From Thermoplasmata archaeon (GTDB lineage: Archaea > Thermoplasmatota > Thermoplasmata > Lutacidiplasmatales > UBA184): a stretch of 64,000 bases of DNA. The notes beneath the pieces were generated by a model that was given only the letters and a program-made list of their open reading frames with translations, had not been told where the DNA came from and ran no database searches. The position numbers and the translations under genes are program-made. Below, one piece after another: positions 17,983 through 25,536 of the stretch (position 1 is the stretch's first letter; each line of letters begins with the position of its first letter). The stretch is taken from positions 62,001-126,000 of the forward strand of contig JAKAUN010000013.1 of NCBI GenBank assembly GCA_021817605.1, read 5' to 3'.

Positions 17983-19215
17983 TCACCTCCGCAGGCGGGG
18001 GTCAAGTGCGTCGCGCAGGCCGTCCGCGAGCAGGTTGACACTGATGGCATAGAGGAAGAGGGCCACGCCAGGGATGATGATCTGCCACCACGGGATGAAG
18101 CAGCCGGAGCCCAGCTGGCAGCCCCGCAGATAGTCTCCCACCCCCGTGACCCCGAGCGAAGAGAGTGCCCCCCACTCCGGGAAATAGGGGCTCTCGTTGG
18201 GAAAGATGGGGAAATGGAGATAGACCAGCCCTCCGATGATGATCGGGATCGTCCCGACATCCAGCGAGAACTGGATGAACACCGGGTAGAGGCTGTTCGG
18301 AATGATGTGCTTGAGAAGGATGCGTCCCTTCCCCGCCCCGCTAGCCCGGGCCGCTTCGACGTACTTTTGTTCGCGGACCACGAGGACCTGGCCACGGACA
18401 AGACGGGCGTAGAATGGCCACCAAATGAGGACGAAACCGAGGACGAGGAACGAGAGCTCGGTGGTCGGACCTTCGAGGGCCTGGCTCGTTTTGGCCAAGG
18501 CCAGCAGCACCGACACCATCACGATGATGAATAGGATCTGAGGGATCGACAAGAACACGTCCACGATACGCATGAGGGCCTCGTCGATGGCGCCCCCCCA
18601 GAACCCGGCCACGGCCCCCAGCAAGAGGCCAATGAGCGCGCCGGACCCCACGATCGAAACGGAGAAGATCAGCGACCAATCCGAGCCGCGAAGAAGCTCC
18701 GTGTAAAGGTTGTAGATGTCGTTCAGGGAAGTATCGCTCGCGGAGATCGAACCGAACGGCATCGTCCCCGATTGGAACGTCGAAAAGCTAATCGTCGGAG
18801 GGACCGCCCCACTGTAGTAGGTCTTCGACAACGAGCCCGAGTAGGGTTCCTTGTACCAATGCCCGCCGCAGAAGTCGGCGTAATTGGTGGGGAGGGTTGT
18901 CTGGTAGTTGCAGACATACGGGCTGCAGCTGACCGTGCTCACGTTGTAACCTCCGGAGGAAGTCATTGTGGACTTCGGCCCGAAATTGGTGGCGCAGTAG
19001 GGCGTCATCGCCGTCCAGTTGTACGGCTGTGCGGCCGCGTAGGCGGCCCCCGCCACGATCACTAGGATGATCCCTAGCCCGACCATGGCGAGCGAGTTGC
19101 GACGGAAGAAGTACCACGTGCGTTTGAACTGCGCGAGGCGGGGACTCGGTCGCCATCGCGACTTGGTCGCGGCGCCCCCCAGCGGTTCTGTCGCGCTCAT
19201 CGACTCCCGGCTCAA
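17983..19215 (-). CDS. Oligopeptide ABC transporter permease (DppC-like)
   Basis: This inner-membrane permease subunit has 410 residues, longer than the usual 280-300. The N-terminal OppC-type segment ([20 protein letters not shown]) is followed by an extracytoplasmic loop of about 110 residues with four cysteines. The BPD_transp_1 domain then has about five helices and the EAA loop [20 protein letters not shown] that contacts the ATPase. TTG at 19215 overlaps the dppB stop as TTGA; ATG at 19200, preceded by GGGAG, is an equally good start. It lies in an operon dppB-dppC-dppD read leftward. Confidence 0.88.
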   Translation of the reverse strand: MSRESMSATEPLGGAATKSRWRPSPRLAQFKRTWYFFRRNSLAMVGLGIILVIVAGAAYAAAQPYNWTAMTPYCATNFGPKSTMTSSGGYNVSTVSCSPYVCNYQTTLPTNYADFCGGHWYKEPYSGSLSKTYYSGAVPPTISFSTFQSGTMPFGSISASDTSLNDIYNLYTELLRGSDWSLIFSVSIVGSGALIGLLLGAVAGFWGGAIDEALMRIVDVFLSIPQILFIIVMVSVLLALAKTSQALEGPTTELSFLVLGFVLIWWPFYARLVRGQVLVVREQKYVEAARASGAGKGRILLKHIIPNSLYPVFIQFSLDVGTIPIIIGGLVYLHFPIFPNESPYFPEWGALSSLGVTGVGDYLRGCQLGSGCFIPWWQIIIPGVALFLYAISVNLLADGLRDALDPRLRR

Positions 19216-20513
19216 CCCAGCCGCACTCTCGGGTCAAGGTAGGCGTAGAGCACATCCACGATGATGTTCGCGGCGACGACCAGGTACGTGAACAGGATCG
19301 TCGTGCCAAACACGGTCCCAAAGTCCATGGGTGAGATGATCGACAAGGCCAGTCCGTAGCCTACTCCGTTGAGGACAAAGACGGACTCGATGACGGGAAA
19401 ACCGCCGATGAAGTAGGCGAAGGTGAGCCCCAAGACCGTGATGGTCACGTTCATCGAGTTGCGGCCGGCGTGTCGTTTGACGACGGTCCGCTCAGGGACC
19501 CCCTTGGCTCGCGCCGTCCGGATGTAGTCGAGATTCATCACCTCGAGCATGCTGTTGCGCACGAATCGAAGGAGCGCCGCGATCGCACCGAAGGCGATCA
19601 CCAGCGCGGGCAGGACGAGCCGAAGTAGGCTGTCGAAGGCCAGCCAGTACTGGCCGTTGATGACGGCATCCACGGTGGGAAATCCCGTGGGGCACGTGGC
19701 CAGACCGGGATAGTTGTGGAGGGAGCCGCATTGCGAGATCCATACCGGGTAGTGCAGCGAGGGGAGCACTTTGCCCGTGTAGCAGCCCCACTGCTGGCCC
19801 GGCCAAGAGCCCTGCAGCTCGGTGATGATTGGATGAGGGGCGGGGCACCAAGGGGTCCTGACGGCCAAGGTATGGCCCCCGATAAGGGCCAAAGTCACGC
19901 CCATGACGATCAAGGTCCCTAAAAGATACGACGGTAAAGCGAACCCTGAGAACGACATCACGCGGGAGGCTTGGTCAACCGGGCGATTGCGGTAGACCGC
20001 GGCGAGATTCCCCAAAGGGATCGCGACGGCGAGGATGATCAGGAGAGAGACCATCGCGAGCTCGAGAGTGTAGGGCAAGAGGACCCCGAGCATCGTCGTC
20101 ACCGGTCTGTCCTTAAAGTTCCCGTACTCCGCGTCAGTGACCAACGCGCTATTGTTGGAAACCGTCCCCCACTGGAAGGTGAAAGCTCGATAAGTGTAGA
20201 AGGCCCATTGGACGGGAATCGGCCGATTGAGACCTAACTTGTCGTAATCCCTCCAGTACGCCGGGTTGGCGCAGTTGCCCGGTTGGCTGCTTCCGAACAC
20301 GGTGCAGGCGCAGTACGGCTGGATGGCCGGACACTTCTGGTTCGGCCCCACGGAGGCAAGGGTGGAGATCTTGTCGGTGACCGGCAGAAAGCTCGTGAGG
20401 GTGAAGACGATGGTCATCACTCCAACGAGGACAACGGGCGCGATGAGTATGCGACGTATCACATAGATGCTCATCCGCATGGTTGCACCCACCCCCCGGT
20501 GGCCAGACGCCAT
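19212..20513 (-). CDS. Oligopeptide ABC transporter permease (DppB-like)
   Basis: This is the first gene of the transporter operon, 433 residues. The N-terminal helix (YVIRRILIAPVVLVGVMTIV) is followed by an extracytoplasmic loop with four cysteines (QKCPAIQPYCAC...GNC). A BPD_transp_1 domain with a second four-cysteine loop follows, then the EAA-type loop TARAKGVPERTVVKRHAGRN. The C-terminus has a conserved-looking [22 protein letters not shown] at 20513 lies about 23 nt downstream of a TATA-like box, implying a leaderless message. ATG at 20480 is the alternative and would remove eleven non-hydrophobic residues. Confidence 0.88.
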   Translation of the reverse strand: MASGHRGVGATMRMSIYVIRRILIAPVVLVGVMTIVFTLTSFLPVTDKISTLASVGPNQKCPAIQPYCACTVFGSSQPGNCANPAYWRDYDKLGLNRPIPVQWAFYTYRAFTFQWGTVSNNSALVTDAEYGNFKDRPVTTMLGVLLPYTLELAMVSLLIILAVAIPLGNLAAVYRNRPVDQASRVMSFSGFALPSYLLGTLIVMGVTLALIGGHTLAVRTPWCPAPHPIITELQGSWPGQQWGCYTGKVLPSLHYPVWISQCGSLHNYPGLATCPTGFPTVDAVINGQYWLAFDSLLRLVLPALVIAFGAIAALLRFVRNSMLEVMNLDYIRTARAKGVPERTVVKRHAGRNSMNVTITVLGLTFAYFIGGFPVIESVFVLNGVGYGLALSIISPMDFGTVFGTTILFTYLVVAANIIVDVLYAYLDPRVRLG

Positions 20514-20530
20514 TAATCCGAAGCGACGGA

Positions 20531-20540
20531 CCTATTTAGA
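20531..20540 (-). promoter_or_regulatory. TATA-like box of the dppBCD operon
   Basis: TCTAAATAGG on the minus strand sits 18-27 nt upstream of the ATG at 20513. Confidence 0.55.
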
Positions 20541-21354
20541 CCCCGCAGGACTTGGGCGTCGCCGCGTCCCCGAAGATCGACTAGACTCGGAGAATCCGAG
20601 GCCGGCTCCCCGCTCCGGCGGCTCCGGCCTCGCACCGAGACGGCGAAACGCCCGGCCCTCCGACACCGCGACAGGCAACAGGGATTGCGCGAGGCCAGGC
20701 GGCGCCGTGACGGGCGCGGCCCGCCCCAGGGGGCTTCACGCCGTCGCCTGCCTTCAAGGAGCTACAAGGGCTCCTGCGTCGCGACCTCCCCGGGCTCCTC
20801 CTCGAAGCCCGTCGGGCCGGTGTCGCCGGCCATGCCCCCGTTCCCGCTAGCCCCTTGCCCTGAGGGGGCATCGGTTGTAGGTTCCTCTGGGGGCGGTTAT
20901 TGCCTCGTTCGTTGAGGGCGTTCCTCCGAGCCGAGGTCGGGGGGAGCGGGGACGCCGCCCCGGCGGCGCGTCCGAGCCGCCCTAGGGTAGCCCCCGCCGC
21001 GAGGCGCGCGAAGCGCTACAGTGCACGCCCAGCACGGATTCCCCTGCTAAGGGAGGCTCCGCGCTCCCCCAGGCGGTGATCCTGGTGGCGGGTGTGGCGT
21101 ATCCTGTCTCCTCACGGTTCGCGTGGGGATTCCGTCCCCGGCCTCGTTCCGCCGCCCTTCCGGGGACTGGGCCGGCCCGGCGCCAGAGACTCCGGGCGGT
21201 CCGGCACCGTCGCCCGTTCCCGAGGACCCTCCCAGCGCCGAGGGGACGGTCGGAAGCCCCCTCGGTTCGTCCTCGATCGGGACTTCGGTGCTCCGTCAGC
21301 TACCGATAGTGAACCTCGGATGAGCGCTGAGCCCACCTCCTGACGTGCCCGAGG
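20541..21354. other. Non-coding or degraded stretch
   Basis: No convincing gene is visible on either strand. A plus-strand reading near 20740-20840 (AFKELQGLLRRDLPGLLLEA) looks like eroded coding sequence, but it is broken by stops and I cannot name it. Confidence 0.4.
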
Positions 21355-21768
21355 TCATTTCCGACGCGGGCGCCGAGCCCGGCTAGGGGCACCAAGCTCG
21401 ACGCAGATCCCATTGGGATCGGATAGGTCGACCATCTTCCAGCCGGGAGTGAGGTACGGGTCCCCCAGGCGCTTCGCACCGGCCTTTTCGAGCGTCTTCG
21501 CCGCCCCGTCTACATCGTCGACCCGGAAGCAGAGATGGTCCATCTCCACCCCGTGCTTCCACGGGGTGTAGAAAGGGCTCTGCGAGGAGTACCAGTTCAA
21601 TTCGAGCAGCTGGTGGGTCCCCGGGCTCTCGAGCTGCGCCCACTCCCCGTGGATCGACCGGTTCTTGGCTCTCCCGCGGAGCCTCATGCCAAGGACCTCT
21701 GTGTAGAAGCGAACCGACCGATCCATGTTCCTGACGCGAATTCCTGTGTAGACCAGCTGGGCCTTCAT
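21355..21768 (-). CDS. VOC-superfamily (glyoxalase/dioxygenase-like) protein
   Basis: The 137-residue single-domain vicinal-oxygen-chelate protein has the paired beta-alpha-beta-beta-beta layout. The first module begins YTGIRVRNMDRSVRFYTEVLGMRL. The second contains HGVEMDHLCFRVDDVDGAA and ends DPNGICVELG. Candidate metal ligands are His in EMDHLCF and Glu in CVELG, with Glu in LLELNW from module one. Substrate is unknown; lyase, dioxygenase and resistance proteins share this fold. The frame is open to 21885, but family homology begins at the Met at 21768. Confidence 0.85.
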   Translation of the reverse strand: MKAQLVYTGIRVRNMDRSVRFYTEVLGMRLRGRAKNRSIHGEWAQLESPGTHQLLELNWYSSQSPFYTPWKHGVEMDHLCFRVDDVDGAAKTLEKAGAKRLGDPYLTPGWKMVDLSDPNGICVELGAPSRARRPRRK

Positions 21769-22884
21769 CGAGGCCGCAGGAGGTGATACTCGGGCAAGAC
21801 CCTTCGCGTCGGAGGGGACAGCCCCCTCCTCCCGGTGGCGATTCCACTGGGCTTCGAGGTGGAAGGCGGGGGTTCTACGACGCACGGTTGTCTACGCCAG
21901 GCGCCCCAGAGCCGGCTTACGCCCTCGGGAAGCGAGCAGGCCGAACGAAAACACCTGCGCCTGCGGGGGCATAGGCGCCAGGCGGAGGGACGGTCGGAAG
22001 GAACAGTTGCCGTTCGCGAGTCTCCTCGAGCTCTTGTGCGTCGACGCCGGCCGGGCGCTGGGGACGGTGCCCGAGGTCAACAGTTGGAAACCGCCGTCGC
22101 GACCGTTCAAATGACGGGGTGGGGTGCTCAGTTGAACTCAGGCGCTATCGCGTGGGCTTCTCGGAGTACTCGGCCCGACGAACCATCGGCGGACCGAGGA
22201 CGACTCCCGGCCCTTCCCACCGGCGCCCCGACCACCCCCATCTCTGAGAGACCCAGCCTCCTTGGTGATGAGGAGACCGGCTCCGCCGAAGAGGCCGTAC
22301 GCCTCGCCAGGGTCGTGGATTCGCCCGTGTCGGTAGCACTCAGGGCCGGGAACGCCAGGATCCGGTGGGGTTCGCCTGGTAGGGTGAGCGCTAGCCGAGC
22401 CGCTAACGGGGATGACCGATATCCTAGGTGATACCGAGGAGGGGGTGGGTGCCGCATGCGCCCGGCCCGACCCCCTGCGGAGGACATGCCCCGGTGCTCG
22501 GGAACAGGATCCGTGTTAAGGCGTCGCCATCACGGTCGCGGAAAAGGCTGCCTGCCCGGGGTCGGTGAGTCGGCGGTCTCCCAATCCAGCAGGGGGTGGG
22601 AGGCGAGCTGCAGGGCCGCAGGGACCCACGCTCCCCCGGGGTCTCTGACCGGAGCGGCGACCGATCCCCCCCTCTACCCGCCATGCGGCCCAGCCGCGCC
22701 GCCAGAGTGTGTACCCCGGTCCCAGGCGGCGGGACGCCAAGAACACGCAGGCGCCGCTACGAGGCCGCCACAGGGACCTCCGCCCTGCTCCCGAGCAACA
22801 GGTCGCCACGGCCGGGCGAAGCCCCGCCCAAGCTCGTCGCAGCGCCTATGCGGAGTGGCCATCCGTGCCGCCGAGTCCAGCGGC
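21769..22884. other. Long region without an assignable gene
   Basis: No complete gene is supported here. A plus-strand segment at about 21995-22110 reads GRKEQLPFASLLELLCVDAG and continues to a TGA. It looks protein-like but lacks a start, promoter or recognised family. The remaining open frames look like chance. Confidence 0.4.
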
Positions 22885-23280
22885 TCAGCCGAAGGTCTCG
22901 CTGCCGTGGCGAGCGGACCCGTTCTGACGGCCAGAACGACCGTTGGGGGCTCCCTCGTCGCCCTCCGCAGGCTCGGCCTCAGACTCCATCCGCTCCTGTT
23001 CGCACTGCTCTTCCGTCACCCACTCGAAGTCGACATCCTCCGGGTGGTCGTGGGCGACGAAAGCGCCTGCCTCGAAGGCGCTCGAGATGATCTCCTCGAG
23101 CTTCTCGGACTCGTGGCTGCCGAAGGAGCCGACCAGGCGCCAGAACCAGTCGGGAGCCTTGCCCGCCGCCTGGAGGAACTCGGTTACAAGGTCGTAGTAG
23201 GTTGCCCTGGGGTCCGTCAGGTGGACGTGAAGGTGACGGCCGTCCTGCTCGACCCCCGCCGTCGATGCGACCCTTGCCAT
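22885..23280 (-). CDS. Small acidic hypothetical protein
   Basis: The 131-residue soluble protein has a structured-looking N-terminal two thirds (ATYYDLVTEFLQAAGKAPDW, then LEEIISSAFEAGAFVAHDHP) and a disordered acidic, then Gly/Ser/Arg tail. There is a clear TATA-like box (AGCCTTATAG, 23311-23320) about 34 nt upstream of the ATG, which is the main reason to accept it. No family recognised; nothing nearby suggests a function. Confidence 0.6.
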   Translation of the reverse strand: MARVASTAGVEQDGRHLHVHLTDPRATYYDLVTEFLQAAGKAPDWFWRLVGSFGSHESEKLEEIISSAFEAGAFVAHDHPEDVDFEWVTEEQCEQERMESEAEPAEGDEGAPNGRSGRQNGSARHGSETFG

Positions 23281-23310
23281 AGTCAGTAAGCGGCCAAGGG
23301 GTCCCGCCCA

Positions 23311-23320
23311 CTATAAGGCT
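23311..23320 (-). promoter_or_regulatory. TATA-like box of the small acidic protein gene
   Basis: AGCCTTATAG on the minus strand, 31-40 nt upstream of the ATG at 23280. Confidence 0.5.
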
Positions 23321-23432
23321 TGAGTTTCCCTGCCCGCCCGAGGTGGGACCCCCTCGGGAGCCACCTCGGGGGACCGCCGGCGAGCCCGTCGAGACGGTAT
23401 CCAGCTCAGCAGGTAGTAACCAACAGTGGAAG

Positions 23433-23443
23433 ATTTTAATAGG
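23433..23443 (+). promoter_or_regulatory. TATA-like box of the surface glycoprotein gene
   Basis: ATTTTAATAGG lies 31-41 nt before the ATG at 23474. It overlaps the start of the longer frame (GTG at 23426), which is therefore unlikely to be translated. Confidence 0.5.
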
Positions 23444-23473
23444 GGTATGATATGGGCTCGCATAGGTGGGCTA

Positions 23474-24640
23474 ATGCGTCGAGAAGGTCATCGACGAAGG
23501 GGGGTTCGCCGTGCGAGATCGGGTGGCTGGGGCCACCGGGCAGTTTACGCGGGGGCAGTCATTGCCACAGCGTCGCTGCTCGCAGGCTTTGGCGTTGCCG
23601 GGTTCTACTTCGGCACGTTTTCGCACATCTTCCCCCAGAGCGGAGCGCAGGGGCACAACAGCGCGCCTTACGGGGTGTACTACCTGAGCGCAGGTGCGGA
23701 GTATGCCGCGTTGATCCCCCTGCTGAACTGGACGAACACGACTGGCGCGGGGCCGTGTCAGAATCTGACGGCGAACGGGACGAACACGCTGAACAACACC
23801 AGCGCGCAGCACCCGCTCAACCTGTCGGCTTCGAACCCGGTCAATTCCCGTAACTCCTCGGTGACGTTCATCTGCTTGAACGCAGTGAACAACGGGAACA
23901 TCACCTACCAGTGGGACTTCATCAACGGGACCTACGGCGCCTTCGCGAACTACACCATCTGGAACAACGAGTCCATGCCGATCAACCTCACGACGGCGAA
24001 CAACCTCTCTTCGGCAGGGTACAACATCTCCTTGGCCAATTTGACAGGGAACGGCAACCTCTCGAATTCGACCATCAACATGACGGGGTGCGACCCGGTG
24101 TTCACCAACCTGACAAACTTCACGCACTGCCGGTTCTTTGCGGCCAACCTCAACACTACCTTCTATCCGCACGCAGGCTTCTACGCCTCGAACGGAACGT
24201 GGGTGAGTCGGGCCAACGCGACGAGTCCCGACCCTGAGTACTGGCTGCCGAACCAGACCGGTTATGCGCTGAGCGACATGGTGTACCAGGCTACCGTGCT
24301 CTTTGCGAACTACACTCCGGGGAACACCACCTACCAGATCCAAGTGTCCTTCGGAGGTGCCACGCCGATCCCGCAGGTCTACTACGTCAACTCGGGCACG
24401 GCCGGGACGAACAAGACGGTGACGTTCCTGTTCGACATGTCGATGGCCTGGACAACGGAGATCTCGGGGAACCTGTCGATGGCGATGAACAACACCACCA
24501 GCAACCAAGGGTTCTTCTCGGGAATCGTGGCATCGATCAGCTCGGTCTCGATCCTGGTCTCGCAGTGTTACGTGGACGCGACCCACGCGACGGTCTGTCC
24601 GATGAACACCGCGCCGATCTACGGATCCGTGATGGGCTAG
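23474..24640 (+). CDS. Secreted, sequon-rich (N-glycosylated) surface protein
   Basis: The 388-residue protein has a basic N-terminus and one hydrophobic signal-anchor segment (VYAGAVIATASLLAGFGVAG). The ectodomain is dominated by Asn, Thr, Ser and Gly, with roughly thirty N-X-S/T sequons such as NWTNTTG, NLTANGTN and NLSNSTINMTG. Six cysteines occur in three nearby pairs. Asn-rich coding is striking in such GC-rich DNA. It is flanked by a strong promoter and a strong hairpin terminator, suggesting high monocistronic expression. It could be an S-layer, pilin-like or matrix glycoprotein; no domain family is recognised. ATG at 23474 is chosen from promoter spacing. Confidence 0.8.
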   Translation: MRREGHRRRGVRRARSGGWGHRAVYAGAVIATASLLAGFGVAGFYFGTFSHIFPQSGAQGHNSAPYGVYYLSAGAEYAALIPLLNWTNTTGAGPCQNLTANGTNTLNNTSAQHPLNLSASNPVNSRNSSVTFICLNAVNNGNITYQWDFINGTYGAFANYTIWNNESMPINLTTANNLSSAGYNISLANLTGNGNLSNSTINMTGCDPVFTNLTNFTHCRFFAANLNTTFYPHAGFYASNGTWVSRANATSPDPEYWLPNQTGYALSDMVYQATVLFANYTPGNTTYQIQVSFGGATPIPQVYYVNSGTAGTNKTVTFLFDMSMAWTTEISGNLSMAMNNTTSNQGFFSGIVASISSVSILVSQCYVDATHATVCPMNTAPIYGSVMG

Positions 24641-24699
24641 AGGTACCGCGCGGACAACCAAGACCGTCGTTCGGGGTCCCCATCAGGGGACACTGCGGA

Positions 24700-24743
24700 G
24701 AGGGGAGGCTTGCCTCCCCTCCCAACCCCTTCTTCTCTTCCTC
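24700..24743 (+). terminator. Hairpin plus pyrimidine tract after the glycoprotein gene
   Basis: A perfect 10-bp stem GAGGGGAGGC / GCCTCCCCTC with a two-base TT linker (24700-24721) is followed by CCAACCCCTTCTTCTCTTCC. It matches the layout and tail of the terminator at 13262. Confidence 0.6.
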
Positions 24744-24933
24744 AAGACGAGGTTAGGATACGAGCGTGTTACGGTGGGGACGAACTCACTCGCGGCGTCG
24801 CCCTGAGGGAGGAGGGCTTTGTGGAGGTGTACGGTTCATTCGACACGGCCCCGGGCGTGGCCAAAAGAGCCCTCGCGGGCTGCTAAGGAGTTTAAGCATC
24901 GTGACGCCCTCCTGTTCCTTTGAGGAGGGTACG

Positions 24934-25053
24934 ATGTCCGCTCGCCAGGCGACCCGACGCGCCTCGGAAGGTCGGAGCTCCGGGACTCCGGTGGGACCCT
25001 TCCCTCCGGGGCCAATGCTGCTGCCCTCAGGGCTACGACGGGAACCGTCCTAG
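24934..25053 (+). CDS. Possible 39-residue small ORF or leader peptide
   Basis: ATG at 24934 is preceded by a strong Shine-Dalgarno sequence GAGGAGGG with good spacing and by a TATA-like GAGTTTAAGC at 24888-24897. The peptide MSARQATRRASEGRSSGTP... ends 11 nt before the next gene. CCCTCCT at 24906-24912 could pair with the ribosome site AGGAGGG. The composition resembles random GC-rich sequence, so it may not encode a functional peptide; it may only be the leader of the membrane-protein message. Confidence 0.25.
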   Translation: MSARQATRRASEGRSSGTPVGPFPPGPMLLPSGLRREPS

Positions 25054-25064
25054 AAGGTCGAGCC

Positions 25065-25388
25065 ATGGCATCGGAAGAGTACCGGATTCCCTGGCGTGGC
25101 TGGCACGTCATAGCCCGGTTCATCCCGATGGTCGCCCTGGGGCTTCTCTTCATTGTTATCGGGCTCTCACCGCGGGCGCCGCGCATGGGGCCGGTGCATT
25201 ACGGCCCGCTCCTCTTCTGGCTCGGGATCGTCTTTGTCGGGGCGGCGATCCTCGGGATGCTCTTCACCAGGTGCCCCGACTGTTATCGAAGCGTGTGGGT
25301 GATGTGCTACCAGGAGCCCGACGTCCTTCGAGACCATGGGGTCGTGACCTACTACCGCGACCTCGCCCCACCCCCTGAGGAACCCTAG
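25065..25388 (+). CDS. Small two-helix membrane protein with a Cys motif
   Basis: The 107-residue protein has two transmembrane helices (about 17-36, FIPMVALGLLFIVIGLS, and 46-66, YGPLLFWLGIVFVGAAILGM). Directly after the second comes TRCPDCYRSVWVMC, a CxxC plus third Cys that could bind metal or form a disulfide, then a Pro-rich tail. It probably shares a message starting near 24918. No family recognised. Confidence 0.6.
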   Translation: MASEEYRIPWRGWHVIARFIPMVALGLLFIVIGLSPRAPRMGPVHYGPLLFWLGIVFVGAAILGMLFTRCPDCYRSVWVMCYQEPDVLRDHGVVTYYRDLAPPPEEP

Positions 25389-25536
25389 TAGTGGGCGGGG
25401 CCTCAGGGTGTCCCGCTCGCAGAAACTGCCGGCTCGCCCTCGGCCGCTGCCCATCTCCGGGGCACGGGCGAACCTGAGGCTCCGGCGGGTTTCGGGGAGA
25501 ACTGAAAAGTAGTCGCCGACGCAAACTATCGGGTAG

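Noticed and set aside
20545-21340. Plus- and minus-strand frames of 60-130 codons upstream of the transporter operon
   Set aside because: Arg/Pro/Gly-rich chance frames without promoters or motifs; none has a plausible start.
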